A program made the translations under genes and the position numbers. 64,000 nucleotides of DNA from positions 107,572,400 through 107,636,399 of the forward strand of contig CM043700.1 in NCBI GenBank assembly GCA_023935145.1. The letters are read 5' to 3'. Of the stretch, positions 23,541-36,400 are shown one piece after another; position 1 is the stretch's first letter, and every line of letters begins with the position of its first letter. This DNA comes from Bretschneidera sinensis (taxonomy: Eukaryota; Streptophyta; Magnoliopsida; Brassicales; Akaniaceae). The notes below the pieces were generated by a model. The model was not told the origin of the DNA. It made no database searches and saw nothing but the letters and a program-made list of their open reading frames with translations.

Positions 23541-25527
23541 TAGGGGTGAGTATGGAACCCGATTGACTTGGATCTGACCCAAACCGATATAATGGGTTGG
23601 GTTGAAATTTTTTTGAATCTGGTGGGTTGGGTTGGGTCATGGGTTCAAAATTTTCAAACCGACCCAAACTGGTAACTCGGTCAAATGTATAATTATATTT
23701 TTTATATATATTATATTTATTAACTATAAAATTATGTTTAAAAAATTATAGTATAATGAATGAGTAAAATTATATGTAGCACAGTCCAAATCCAAGCAGT
23801 CAAACAGGGCATAGCTTGTTGTAATTAGATAATAGAATTATAGGTATTTTGGGAAAAAAAATTACAATTCACTAAACCTAGTCTTTCTGATTGAGAATTT
23901 CAGTCTCCTCATTATCTCTTTCTTTGTTTCTTTGTGGGGGTTGTGGAAGCTTGGTGAGAGAAAGCCAAAAAGGTATGCACTATGTAGTATTATGCAGTCT
24001 TCTTTTTCCTTAGAAAGTGCTGACCTGTTTTTGCACTTTTATGCAGTGTTGGCCTGATTTGGTAAAGTATATTTGTTAAGTTTATGCAGTGTTAATACTA
24101 CTTAGCATTGATCTTGTAATTGTTATTGATTAATGTTGGATATTTATCATATCACTACTAATTTCAAGAGGAACAGATTTGTTTCTGAATGACTGAATCA
24201 GAATATGGATCTAGAGGATAGGACTTGAGAAAACTGTTTTGGTTCTGAATGTTTGAGGTCTCATGAGCAATTTTAAATGGTAAAGTTTCATGGCCATGTT
24301 ACCTCCTGAAGGATGGGCTGATGGGCTAATAATACAAATAAAGATGGACACGCTCATGAAATGAGAGTAGTAATAGAGTATGGTATAGATCAGTTCAGCT
24401 TTAAGGCTCTTTTTGGTTGGAGGAATTGCCGATTGGGTAAATTCCACTCAGCTTCAATTTTGAGCAGGTTTATTTTTTTTTGGGTTAATCCCATAAAGCC
24501 AAAAAGGTATTAACACTGTGGAAGCTTGGCCTGTTTAAGTGTAAACTTGATCTTCAAATTTATGATTTCCACTGATTCAGTTTTTAGTACGAGTGGTCGT
24601 GTTCTTGATGTCTTTTCGTAGTTCCTTGACTCATAGAATAGTGGAAGCTCTTATTTGTGCACAAGATTGGTTGCGAGCTTCACTAATATCAATCCATGTT
24701 GAAGAGAGTTTGGAAGAGCTTGAGAAATTTGAATCAGGTAATTAATTTTTATAGTTTCATTTTAATAATTTTATTGGTTACACGGTTTTTTATTTTTCCA
24801 TGTACTGATGTATCACTTATTTTTTCTAGAGTTAAAGGTTTAACGTTGGAATCTACTTTCCCTAAATATTGATGGAATACTTCCATATTTTGGTAAGTTA
24901 GTTTTTTTTTTTTTGTGTGTGTGTGTGTGTCTATATATATATATATATTCTTCCTAAGAATCCTTAAAAAAAATCAATTTTAGCTTTCTATATTTTCGTT
25001 TACTTTATGGTTTTTATCTGATATATACGTGTGACATTATGTAGGAATTAGATCACGAAGACTTTAAGGCTGGTTTACAATCATTCTACAAAATTGAAAG
25101 AGTTTTGGTGTGCTGTATGCTGGAAAGTTTTTGTTGTGCTTCTAGTCATCTCGTTTGGTTGGCAAATTTTGGTGTGCTGTATGTTGGAAAAGGTATTTGT
25201 TAATGCTCGTTTTTATAACAATATCCAAGATGTTAACAAAAGTATTGAATATTAGTTTATATAAAGCTGATGCACACAATTTTTACTTGCAATATGTATA
25301 GATTTGGTTTTGGATTTAGTATAATATTTTTTTTTATTATGTAATATGTATGATTTAATTTTTTAGTAGAAAAAATATATCAACCCGGTGACCCAAACCG
25401 ATTAGAATGGGTTGGGTTGAGTTGAGGTTGGATGGGCTCATGGGTTGGGTTGAGTTGAGATATTTTCAACCCGTTATGAATGGGTTGGGTTGAATTTTTA
25501 GGCTAAACCGACCCATGCTCACCTCTA
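23541..25527 (+). mobile_element. Internally deleted hAT transposon nested in the copia
   Basis: Termini TAGGGGTGAGTATGG and CCATGCTCACCTCTA are near-perfect inverted repeats. Flanks ATTAGATT (23533-23540) and ATTAGATC (25528-25535) are an 8-bp duplication with one change. GGGTTGGGTT arrays lie just inside both ends. At 1987 bp it is shorter than an autonomous hAT (usually over 3 kb) and keeps only a transposase scrap (24620-24745). A (GT)n(AT)n microsatellite lies at 24914-24948. Confidence 0.88.
24620..24745 (+). pseudogene. hAT transposase C-terminal remnant (RICESLEEPER-like)
   Basis: The open stretch reads SLTHRIVEALICAQDWLRAS then EESLEELEKFESGN and a stop. VEALICxQDWL followed by an acidic EExLEELEKFE tail is the hAT dimerisation-region end seen in plant DAYSLEEPER/RICESLEEPER transposases. 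The BED finger and catalytic core are gone, so the element cannot mobilise itself. Confidence 0.7.
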
Positions 25528-27350
25528 ATTAGATCATTCAAGAAAACATGTAACAACATGTCCATCCTCAAATCATTGGTAACCGCCATGAACACTATCT
25601 CAATTATAGACAAGACAAAACAGGGCTGTAGCACAACCCTTAAACCTGTGGCACATATCGAGTAGACGAAGATACTAACCATGAATAATCTCTCTTTGTT
25701 TAGTCTATCAGCAATATCATGGAGACCCCGATCATCCACTATGTCTCTGTAAAACTGAAAGATCCAAAAAATATCACCCTACTAATGTCGCTCACACTGG
25801 CATAAAATGGTATACCAGGATGAATATGTATCACAAAATACATCAAGTTCCTCGCAACTCTTGCACATAGAACTCGATCCATATATTCTTCCTCATCCTC
25901 CACTTCTGATGACAACTCATCAGGTAACTAACTTTTGCGATGCCTCTACCTCCAACGGATCAACCTGATCCACTAGAGTCTGTATCCCGCTAGTGCTCCC
26001 ACTAGCGCCATTCTAAACTTCAATTGAACCACGCACTGTCTTATCTAGAGCTTCAATACCAAGCTCCACCTCCTCGCTAGCTCCTCGATCTGATTCCGTT
26101 ATTCAAATGACTCACGACCGTTCCTCCACGGAGCATGATAGATACGTCAAAGGTAACATCATAGTTCATGAGGATCCGAGATGACCCAGTTCACCTCGGA
26201 GTTGTACCCTAGAAATACACACCTCATCTTCTGCGGTTAAGTTCCCCATCCCTTACATAAGCATACACCGGACAATCAAATATCCTCATCCAAGAATAAT
26301 CAGCAGATGTACATGACCATAATTCCTCTGGAGTCTTCAACCCAATAGCAATGGATGAAGATCAATCATAGCAAGCATAACTCACAACTTCAGTCCCGAA
26401 GTCTTGAAAATTGGCCTAAGAGATCACACTCCAAGCCCAGTCCAAAAGTGTGGTTCATCCTTTCTGCAACTTTTGGTGCTTCCCTGATAGTGCAATTAAT
26501 AACAACATCCTTGTGGAAAACATTAATGCAGTACACAAGGCCAAGGCCTATGCTCAAGTGTTTGATTCTTTTTTGTCTCTCAATCAAACTATTCCATTGC
26601 ATCCATGAACCAAACCCAACACTCTTGTCCTTCAAGGTGTAAACTCACACCTTCATCAAAAAACCATAGACAACTGTCAACACATAGCACGATCCACCTT
26701 TAGATGCAACCCGGGAGGGATCCCATAAATCCACATGGATTTGGTTAACCATGTACTTGGTTCGATGGTTCTCCACGCTAAACAGAACCGGGCATCGCTT
26801 GTCAAGCTTGTAATGCCCACACAAGTCTAGCTTACCAATCCTTTGGCAACACAGTATATCCCGTTGAATCAGCTTAACCATCCCTCATTCACTCAAGAGC
26901 ATATGCCACAAGCGTGTCACACCCTCCTCCGGATCATCAAATGTTGACACCATAGAAGCATCAATCTTCTCTCCGATGTTTCTCAATTCAATAATCACCT
27001 TATTGAATTCATCGAGGTGGTCAGCAAAAGATTTTTCTTCTGGCATCCTTGAGGTGTACAACAATTGTTTGAGATACAACCAGTTCGTGAGAGATTTTTT
27101 CATGTATAGAGCCTCCAACTTTGTCCTTGGAGCTAATGTCTCATCGGAGACTTCTCTCAAAACATTATCAAAGAGAGACAATTGTATTGCAAGCAATGCT
27201 CTCACCAGAGTGTCTTCCTTCTATACTGCCTTTCCCGGTAACTTGAAGTGCTTTCAACAACCTTTGTTGTCTGAGTATAGCTCGCATCCCTAGCTTCCAC
27301 ATGCTAAAGTCATTGCTCCTGTCAAATTTTGCGATCTCATACTTTGCCAT
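25528..27350 (-). pseudogene. Copia gag, integrase and RT remnants
   Basis: From right to left on the minus strand: gag start MAKYEIAKFDRSNDFSMWKL (27350), gag body LEALYMKKSLTNWLYLKQLL and DHLDEFNKVIIELRNIGEKI (27205-26885), pre-integrase/integrase start YKLDKRCPVLFS...HVDLWDPSRVASKGG (26881-26645), further integrase (26635-26130) in shifting frames, and an RT scrap LVTNDLR-like (VFMAVTNDLRMDML, 25640-25540) just before the hAT insertion. Multiple stops and frameshifts; protease not identified. Confidence 0.8.
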
Positions 27351-27472
27351 TTACGATGTCATGGCTCAAGAAACTAATGCCTAGTGAGCAACCACTCCAC
27401 ACCAAGTGAAGAACACAATCGCCAATACCAAAAGCCAACACGGGATTTGATATTAATTGACTCTGATACAAT

Positions 27473-28010
27473 TTTTTTGGTGAAAAATGTCATTAGGGAT
27501 GATAATTGCCAACCACAACCACGAGATTGTAAAGCACTTATAACCCAATCCCTAAATACACCAAAACCTACTATAGCCCTTACCAATCTCTCACAGACTC
27601 ACACTTATTATTCTCTCTGCACCTCACCACAACAAATTAGACTTAATTGCTCTCTCTTGAAAGACTACATTTGCAGACCACAAACATGTAGCTCCTCCAT
27701 GAAGAGGAGCATCTAACTCAACCCCGCTGAACTACATGCTTGCTCTCACTCTGCTTAAATTTCTCCCCATCAGGCCATGCTATTTATAGAGTGAGAGAGG
27801 AGAGTGGGCTGCCATTTAATGGCTGAAAACCGGCACATTAGGGACCCAAGAAATGCCATAAAACATGGCAACTGATTAAGACCCTGCCATTTCTTTTGCC
27901 TAAAATCAGCCACAACCGGCCCCACTATATGCTGCACCCGGCCATCTCCTTTTTCCTAAGCTATATATTTTGGGCTAGTGGTGACCCCACCACAAACAAA
28001 TGTTCCAACA
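27473..28010 (-). repeat. 5' LTR of the 22.6-28.0 kb copia
   Basis: Direct repeat of 22580-23323 with an internal deletion of about 110 bp; ends TTCCAACA before target duplication AAGAT. The mutated primer site lies immediately left of it. Confidence 0.88.
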
Positions 28011-28015
28011 AAGAT

Positions 28016-30474
28016 TATACCTGTGCTCCACCTTTAAAAAAAGAAAAAAAGAAAAAAGAAACTCTTCTTTCTACAAAACTTCCATTCGCTTTCACTAAAA
28101 AATTTCCTGCAAATCCCCCCCCCCCCCCCCCAAAAAAAAGCCATAAGATTCACATATGCTAAAAAAAGTAATGAAATTAAAGAAGTGCAATAATAAACCA
28201 AAATCAAAGCTTAATTATGTCACCAAGAGGTAAAGTAGAAAAATTAGAACTTGAGAAACTCATTAAAAAAAAAAACTTAACTTTACCCTGAAACTTTGTG
28301 GGCAATCATTGAAAAAATCAATTTTATTTTGATAATCCAATTATGGAAGAAGATGGAGGACCTAACTAAAAAGCAGAATCATATTAGTTTTTGAACTTTA
28401 ACGAAGCACTATGATAAATTATGACTTAAGAAAATGAGAATCTTTTTTCAAACCTTTGGTTTATTGGTTGGTAATTGGTATTTGGTACTAGTAATAAAAT
28501 TGAATATAAGCTACCGTCACATGTATCTTACAATGTCTGTCACCACAGTCGCCTTCAGTTTTTCGAGAGAAACCTGGTAAATATAAGTAGTTATTTTTGC
28601 CAAAGAGGTTTACTCATTTTAATATTTTGATAATGAGGATTGAAAATATGAAACATAAAAGTCGAAGATTGAAAACGTTAACAATCATATCACGGTGATG
28701 TAGGGAAGATGTAGAGTCTAGTAAGCAGTAAAAATTGCAAATTCAATCACGTTTCTTTAAGTTCTCATGTGATAAAAATTTAAATTTAAAATCTAAAATC
28801 TAAATTTTTTTAAAAAATCTTAAAAAATAATAAAGTACTCAACAAAACCAAAAACACAAAATCTTGTACCATGCACTTAATGAAAAAGAGAACCTAGTCT
28901 CGCCGGAGCCCAACCGTTAAATCCACGACATCAATCGCGAATCCACTATTTCCTCACAATTTCTCACTTCCCAAACAAAAAGATAAGAGTTTCATTTTCT
29001 TTCTATTTTCCCACACTTTCTCAATTCCCAAACAAAAACCAAAAACACCAAACCACATAAATCTCGAGCGGTGAAAAAGGCGTACTACGGTGAAACACCA
29101 AACCAAAAACACCAAATCCAATTTTGGGGGTTTTGAACAAAAAACAAAAAATTAAATAAATCACATATTATGGTGAAAATGGACTACCCACTAGAAGAAG
29201 AGAGAGAGACAGTGACGAGGAGGCAACGTCTTATAGGCAAAGTGGCGAGATGAAGAAGGAGGGAGGTGCAGGTAGAGAGAAAGAGGGACGAAAGTAACAG
29301 GGAAGAGAGAGAAAAATGTGGAAGGAAAGAGATAGAAAAAGATGAGAGAGAGAGAGGGAGAGTGTTTTCTGAGTTTGACGGAGAGAGGGATGGCTGTAGA
29401 AATTGGGGAAGAAAATGTGGAAGAGGAATAGAAGAAGAAAAGCCTAGGGTTTAATTTATGTGCGTCCCAAGACAGCTCTGCCAACATCGCTAAGTAAGCA
29501 ATTTCTGTTCATTTACATCAAAATATTGACATGATTATTGACTTTTTCAAACCTCAATCATGACATTATGTATTTTAAAATCTCAAGAAAAAAAATATTA
29601 AAATGAATAAACTTGAATGACAAAAATGTCTATTTAGCCCTATGTATCTGGTGACAAATTGTTTTTACTCCCCCTTTTTTTTTTTTCCTTCCTGCGGAAA
29701 ACATGTTAAGCCAAACTATTCCTGTTCGTTCCTCAAGAGAGTCTCAAAACAACTTGAACTTGACGGGCCAAAATCGGGGGTAGATTCAATTTCAAATTGT
29801 TGCTAAAGCCGTAAGTACTAGTAAACTGCCTCATCTACCATTCACAGACATATATCCCTTTCGAAATGCTTTATGTTTTTTATAAACCGAGTAAACAGCT
29901 TTAAAAAAATCAATTTTCACAATTATTTCGCAAATGCAAAACAGTATTTAGCTCCACGTCTATTTTACCAAAAAAGTGTTTTGAAAACCATTTTGGCAAA
30001 ACTATTGTTAGACCAAACGGTAATGCCCTTTAAATTAGTTTATTAATACCCACAAAGTGCAGATATAAAATGAAACATCCCTCTCTCATCAAATTAAAGC
30101 AATTCTCTACATTGAGAGAAACAATATGTGAGACAAATATCAAACCTGTTTGTAGCTGATTAGCTTTGATCACAGAACAAAACCATGAAGTTCAACAGGG
30201 GTGTGCATGTGTTTATAAAAAAAGCATTGGGGTGTAGTAGCAGTTGGGGTCAACATGCTTTTCTGATGCAGAGATACAGAACATTTTTTTGTACATAAGC
30301 AATATCTAGAGCCTAAGTAAAGCTAATATAAACATGGTCACGAAGAAAACAAAGATCTCAAACTGAATTATACACAAAAAAAAGTGTAGATTGAGTATTT
30401 CCTTGGCATGGATCACATGATGTGAAGGTACAGCAGCTATCCATCTCAGAAATGATTTTAAATGGTCAACTTTA
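28016..30474. other. Intergenic DNA and ASHR1 3' flank, no gene seen
   Basis: Contains a poly(C) run near 28117-28132 and a strongly GA-rich block (29190-29450); frames of 60-100 codons there on both strands are low-complexity artefacts. An AATAAA on the minus strand at 30039-30044, about 430 bp past the ASHR1 stop, could be its poly(A) signal. Confidence 0.5.
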
Positions 30475-33400
30475 CTAAGCATCATCAGATGAGAGAGAGT
30501 AATACCATCCAGCACGCGCTTTTCTCAACTTCAACAAGAGATCTTTCATAAAAGGAGTATCTGTTCCATAAGCAATTCGCAGTATATCTACTGCCTTGGT
30601 CAGTGATTTCACAGCATCCTCTGTCTCCCCAAGTGTCCTGTAACAGTTGATCATAAGCTCACCTTAGGTTCTGAATAAAGGAAAAGTGAAGTGAAAAGTC
30701 TCTGTTTAAAAATCAGAAGTGTACACAAAAAGCCCGTGAATGCGAATGTTGTTATAGCAGGAGTAGATACAGGTTACTACCACCAAAAAAGAAATGTATA
30801 CCTTGTTCTTACAGTACACCAGTTACAAAAACAGGTCTCAACTCTTAATGGTCCAATTAAAAATTCAGAAGAGAATATGATACATAAACAGCAAGATGGG
30901 TTTAAGGTACAATCACTACTACTTTTATATCATTTTTGTAACGTATGCATGCATTGTACCCTTAAACTCTGGAATCAATGAAGTGACTTGGACTCTAGAA
31001 CTCAGATTGGCTGGTCTGATCGGGAGAGTATATCATGGAGAATGAAGGACCAGAAGACTGGTGGCAGGTGGCCTATAGACATATCTAGCAACCCAACGGT
31101 ACTCTGTAGTTAGGGTTGAAAAATTCATCTCTACGAAATCTAGGATGATTTTATTGAAATTGTGCCACTTAGAACAAATGAGAACATAACACTTCTCCAT
31201 CCATCTGTGTGGCAGATGGACAGTTGTCATAAAATCCCTCAGTTTATTTGAAAAGCTTGTAGCATTATAATAATAATTTTACGCATCTTTTTCGAAGAAA
31301 TTTACAAAAAAGGTTATTGTTTACATAATTGTGTTCATTGAATATTATTCTACCGATGCCGTAGACAAACTAAATGGGACACACATGATCAACAGATGGT
31401 ATGATGACAAAAATTGCTTTGTGAATCAAAGTTGTAAATTTCGTGCCAAACAACATTTCGTTTTAGCTATTAAACAAAAATGTTTCGATTTTGATCTGTT
31501 TCAATGCATCGTTTCAGATTTAATGATATTTTTAAATACGTACATGTTATATTACATACCTTTCAAAAAATGTATAATTATATATATTATTTCATAAAAT
31601 ATTAAAAAAATTAAAAGCCTTTGGCAACCCTAGAACCCATAACCTTGAGGTTAAAAAAGTACATTCTCAACCAATGAACCAAATGTTCATTTGCAGATTT
31701 GGTTGGAACAAATACTAATATATATAATCATGACTCTTTGTTAATTTAAATTAATATAAATAAATAAAAGATTCAGATCTTGAATTCTAAATCATTCACA
31801 CTATCAAAAGAAAGAATTTTCTTTTGTCTATCTCTCTACATTGTCTTTCTCTACTCTCTCTCGACACTGTGTTTCTTTTCTCTCTCTTCAGTGCTTCTTT
31901 TTTCTCATGCCTTCTCCACTGCGATCATTAATCAAGCCAAATGAAATTTTTTGCCAAAAGCTTATGGTGGGTTGTTTGGGATTTTGTATGGAATTTTTTT
32001 TATAGTTTTTTTTTGGATATGGTAACAGAGAATTTGGATTATAAGGTCGTAATTTTGGATTTTGTGTTTTTTAGTAGTATATTGTTTGGTTGTCGAGAAA
32101 ATGGAGAATTTTTTTGTGATTCATACTGTTTGATTAGTGAGAAAATGGAGAAAAGAAGCTGAAGCTCCTGGAGTCGTTTCGGCCAAAATAAAGCAATCTG
32201 GCCGAAACACCCTGAAACAGAACCCGAAAATAAACAAATGAGTGATTCGTTTCGGTTTAGTGTTGAAACCGAAACATTTTGTTCCTTTTGGAAATTTACA
32301 ACATTGTTGTGAACACTCCAAGTAATCAGAAAACAAGCAAGATTAACCTATCTGCATGGGATGCTTCAAATAGCTACTCACATGATCATGTGACCATTAA
32401 GCTCTATCCCAGTTTTAACATCTTTCTGTAAACTGTTTAACGGAATTCAAACAGATAGTACATACTAGCACTTTTTTCAATTGGATAGACTGGTACAGTT
32501 ATCACTTTCATGGCTTCCACATTCATGCTTACTAGGTCAATTCTGTTGCATACATTACTAGCAAAAGTTTTAGCCACCCCAAGAAACTTTTGAAGTACAG
32601 CCATGCTTTTTCCATCATAGAAAAGCTTTAAGTATGCCAATGTACTAGCTTGAGCAATTTAGGCAAATCTTTTAAGGGAGAAAAATCTCTACAGTGCAAG
32701 TACTAGAAACAAAAAATCAAAGTAAAAGTTCTAACCATTCAAGTTTCCCACAGGTATAATATTCCAGTCCAAGCATAGGATCAATTCCTGGATATAATCC
32801 TGCAGAAAAACAGACTCACATTCAGGGTGATTACACCAGTAATATTTGCATTCACAAAATAAAAATGATAACAAAAACATCTGTTTTGAGAAGAAACAAA
32901 CCATATACACTGTCATGGAGGATGCTTAACAGTTTAAAAACAGGAATGCATTTGGTTGAAACGGATATTTGCCTTCTCATACTTAATATTTAATTTGCCT
33001 TCTTGAATAAACTTTCTCATACTATGGTCAAAGATAAGAAAAAACCCATGCAATGATTTTAGCAAAGGTAGCATGTGACTTCAACTGAATGACTATATGT
33101 GTGTTATCTTTAAAGTTTAACCCATTTAAGTGTGGCAAGGTTGCCCACCTTAAGACAGTTAGCCACACAGAAAACCAGATTGATTCAAGAACTGAAGCAA
33201 TTGGTTCAGGAGTTTGTCATTAGGTCACTATAACTGTATCAAATATATCTAATTGAATATTGCTGGTTTATTGTTCAATTCATAATGCACTGGTGTTCCT
33301 CTTAGCACCAGTACACACTGGGTTTCTATGTTTTAACAAGTTTCACTGTATCAATACAGTTGCACTTTTGAAACATTGCCAATCTTTTTACCGGCCACAA

Positions 33401-36400
33401 GACACATAAAGGAAATCATTGAATGACACAAAAGAGTGATGTGTGGGCTTCCATGTTTTAACAAGTTCCACTGCATCCATTTCCATTTCACTTTTGAAAC
33501 ATTGTCCACCGTTTTACTGGCCACAAGACACAAAATAAATCATTGAAAGACTAATAAAGGTGATGTATGATGATGAATAAAAAAATAATTCCACTCATAA
33601 CTGCATAACGCAGTGAATAAATGCACTTGAACACATTTTCCACGGAGAACTTAAGTTTCAACATGACTTAACTTTGATAGGCTTGAATGTTCAATCTGCA
33701 ATATTCCAGTGCTTTACACCAATCTCCCTGCTTCATCAAATTCTAGAAAAGAAAAACACATTAATATAATAAAGAAAACATTAACATTTAATGCTATAAA
33801 CCAATTCCTAAATTTCAATAGATTGACTGGTGCTCCCATGGTAATATGGCTAGCAAATAAAGCATTATTTTCCATTAAAAAGAAATTCAACAAATACTAT
33901 ACTCCATCATGATCTTATTAAATATAACATGTCACTAAGAAAAATAACCATATTAAAAATAAAAACTACTGATGCGGATGACACAAATTTCGTTATAGAG
34001 AAAATAGGCAAAAAAGTTACCTTTATAAGTCCTTTCCGAGTTTCCACCAAAAAGGGTGAAGAAGGATGGAACACTTTCCTCTCGAGTTTCTCAGTCATCA
34101 TAAAGATAGAATTAGCTTCCTTAGTATCTAAACGTTATCAAAGATCATGTCTTGTTTCAAGTAAATATACAGGAATTGTGTCCTTACATGACTAGTATTC
34201 AATGAAAGTCACTCAAAATAAAAGGAACCTTTAGAATAAAGATAAAAATGGACTATATGACAATAAAATTCCCAACTGCAGTGAAACTATAGAGAAGGAT
34301 ACTACCAGAGGATCTTGCCTTCTCAGTCTTGCCCTTCATTGATTTAATTCTTCTCAAAATGTTTCTCTCTTCTTTATCAAGCTCCTTTTTAGCAAGTCCA
34401 CATTTTTGGCATTTAGCTTCATCATCTGCATATTCAGACACAGAATGATGACATATGTTCTACAGCCATCTAAATGAGTTGATCACAAGCAATACATACC
34501 ATCACCATGCATGATACCATCGCACCCATCTTTCTTGCAATACATTACAATATCCAAGATATCATCATGGTTACCCTTCATTGTGAAATTAGAATAAACC
34601 AACAGCAATAATCAAGAAGTTCCAATGTTTAAAAGAAAAGAACAAAAATTTGCTACAGAATCAATGAGAACATTCTGAAGAAAATGAATAAAGCAAGTAC
34701 CACATTAATGCAGCGTGGACATGAGCACGTGAAAGCATATTGTTTTTGAAGACTCGCTTGCCGAGTCCTAGTGCTCCAAGCAGTGTTTATGTAGCTTATG
34801 AATACCTTGTATGTGGAACCATAATGACAACCTTTAGACTTAATCATGAAAGAAGAGGATGAAATAACATCATACCTTACGAAGAGATTTACTTCACGAA
34901 AAATATTTCAGTAACACATAATTCTTATATTGGATAACTCAAGAAGGAGAACTAGTGAAAGCATATTTCAAGACAAACATGGCATGAACCTAAAGACAAG
35001 CATATAAAGATATGTGCACGATAATGTTTGGGAAACTTGCTATAATAGTTGATTCTGGATTAATCTTCTTATGGCTGTTGCAATAAGAATTCAGTTCAAT
35101 TCAATTGAATGAGAAACTATAATTATTCCTTCCCTGTGGAGAACAAAATGAGGAAGATCTGGGCCCCTTCAAAATTCTCTATCACCATGATTGAAAGTTA
35201 GAGGCATGTAGATTAAGATCATTTAGAAGTTCGATTAATTGGTACAGCATTACCTCCATAATTGAAACACATGCCTTTTCCTTCCAAACATGTTTACCCC
35301 TCCCATCCACCCATATATCATTGAAATCGTATCCCATTGTTCTGGAAACTAACAGCAGGACCCATTATTGCGATACATCAGAATCCCACAATATTTTCTG
35401 TCTTTCATTAATGAATCAGAATTAAATTCCATTTTAAAAAGGATTCTTGAACCAGGTGAAAAGGATTCTTGAACCTGAATTCATCAATATGGTGCATGAG
35501 TCCAAAAGTGCACATAGAGAACTGAAAATGACAGTTCTTCAAAACATTTACAATTAGCAAAAGTTAACAGAGTGGAGCTTAATCAGAACATAAAGAGAAC
35601 AAGATTGTTGAAGCCCATAGAAAGAAGCAATGGAAACCTGAGTAATATTGATTCCTTTGTGCAGATTATTACGAGGACAACTTAAATTATGGTAGTTACT
35701 ATCAATCATAACATAAAGAGAACCAGATTAGTGAAGCCCATAGAAAGAAGCAGTTACAATCAATCAGAACATAAAGAGAACAAGATTAGTGAAACCCATG
35801 GAAAGAAGCAAGGGAAACTGAGGAATACAGATTCCTTTGTGCAGGTTATTAAGAGGACAACAACTTAAATTATGGTAGTTACAATCAATATTAGCCCTAG
35901 TTTGGGCGAAGTTTGACTTATGAAAATAAATTAAAGGATGAATGAATAAGAGGAACCTCTTCAGAAAATTACTTTTCTATTTCTCAGTTTAAGTGATAGT
36001 GCTAAAACTTATGGCTTAAATTCTTTAGGCCCAATCTAATATCAAATAGGCCTTTTTTGGAGCATAGTGGGGCAGATCATAAGCGAAATGCAACGAACGG
36101 AGTGGAGCGTGAGCGAAATGGAGCGAAGCCTAAGCAAAATGGAGTGAAGTGGAACAGAGCGACGGAAAAGGCTCATCAAAGGCTTGTTGTTTGGGCTAAC
36201 GGTTTATGTGGGTTCAATTAGTTAGTTTGAGGGTGCCGGGGCAGAGCACCCACAATACGGACTTGTATAAATAATATGGTTTTGTACTTTTCCTGTTCAG
36301 TTTTGTTAGAGCTGAAACTTGGGTGTTTTGGGGTTAGAGATTGAGAGTTCTATCTCTCCGAAATTTTTGTACTCCATTCTGATTATAGTGAAATTTCTAT

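Larger units (their letters stand above)
22580..28010 (-). mobile_element. Ty1/copia retrotransposon with perfect TSD, split by a hAT element
   Basis: Ends TGTTGTGAAA (22580) and TTCCAACA (28010) are flanked by AAGAT on both sides (22575-22579, 28011-28015), an exact 5-bp target duplication. The 3' LTR is 22580-23323 (744 bp). The 5' LTR is about 27473-28010 (538 bp), shorter mainly because of one internal deletion of about 110 bp. A polypurine tract (CCAAGGTGGAGAT on the minus strand) abuts the 3' LTR at 23324-23336. A decayed Met primer site (TGTATCAGAG, minus) lies at 27461-27470. A 1987-bp hAT element (23541-25527) is nested inside, so the copia is the older insertion. Without it the copia is only about 3.4 kb and lacks much of pol. 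Confidence 0.9.

Noticed and set aside
29191..29487. 98-codon minus-strand frame
   Set aside because: Low-complexity Ser/Phe/Pro translation of a GA-rich block.
32437..32640. Minus-strand frame considered as an ASHR1 exon
   Set aside because: It does not match the family, and exons 33742-33673, 32799-32736 and 30637-30475 join in phase without it.
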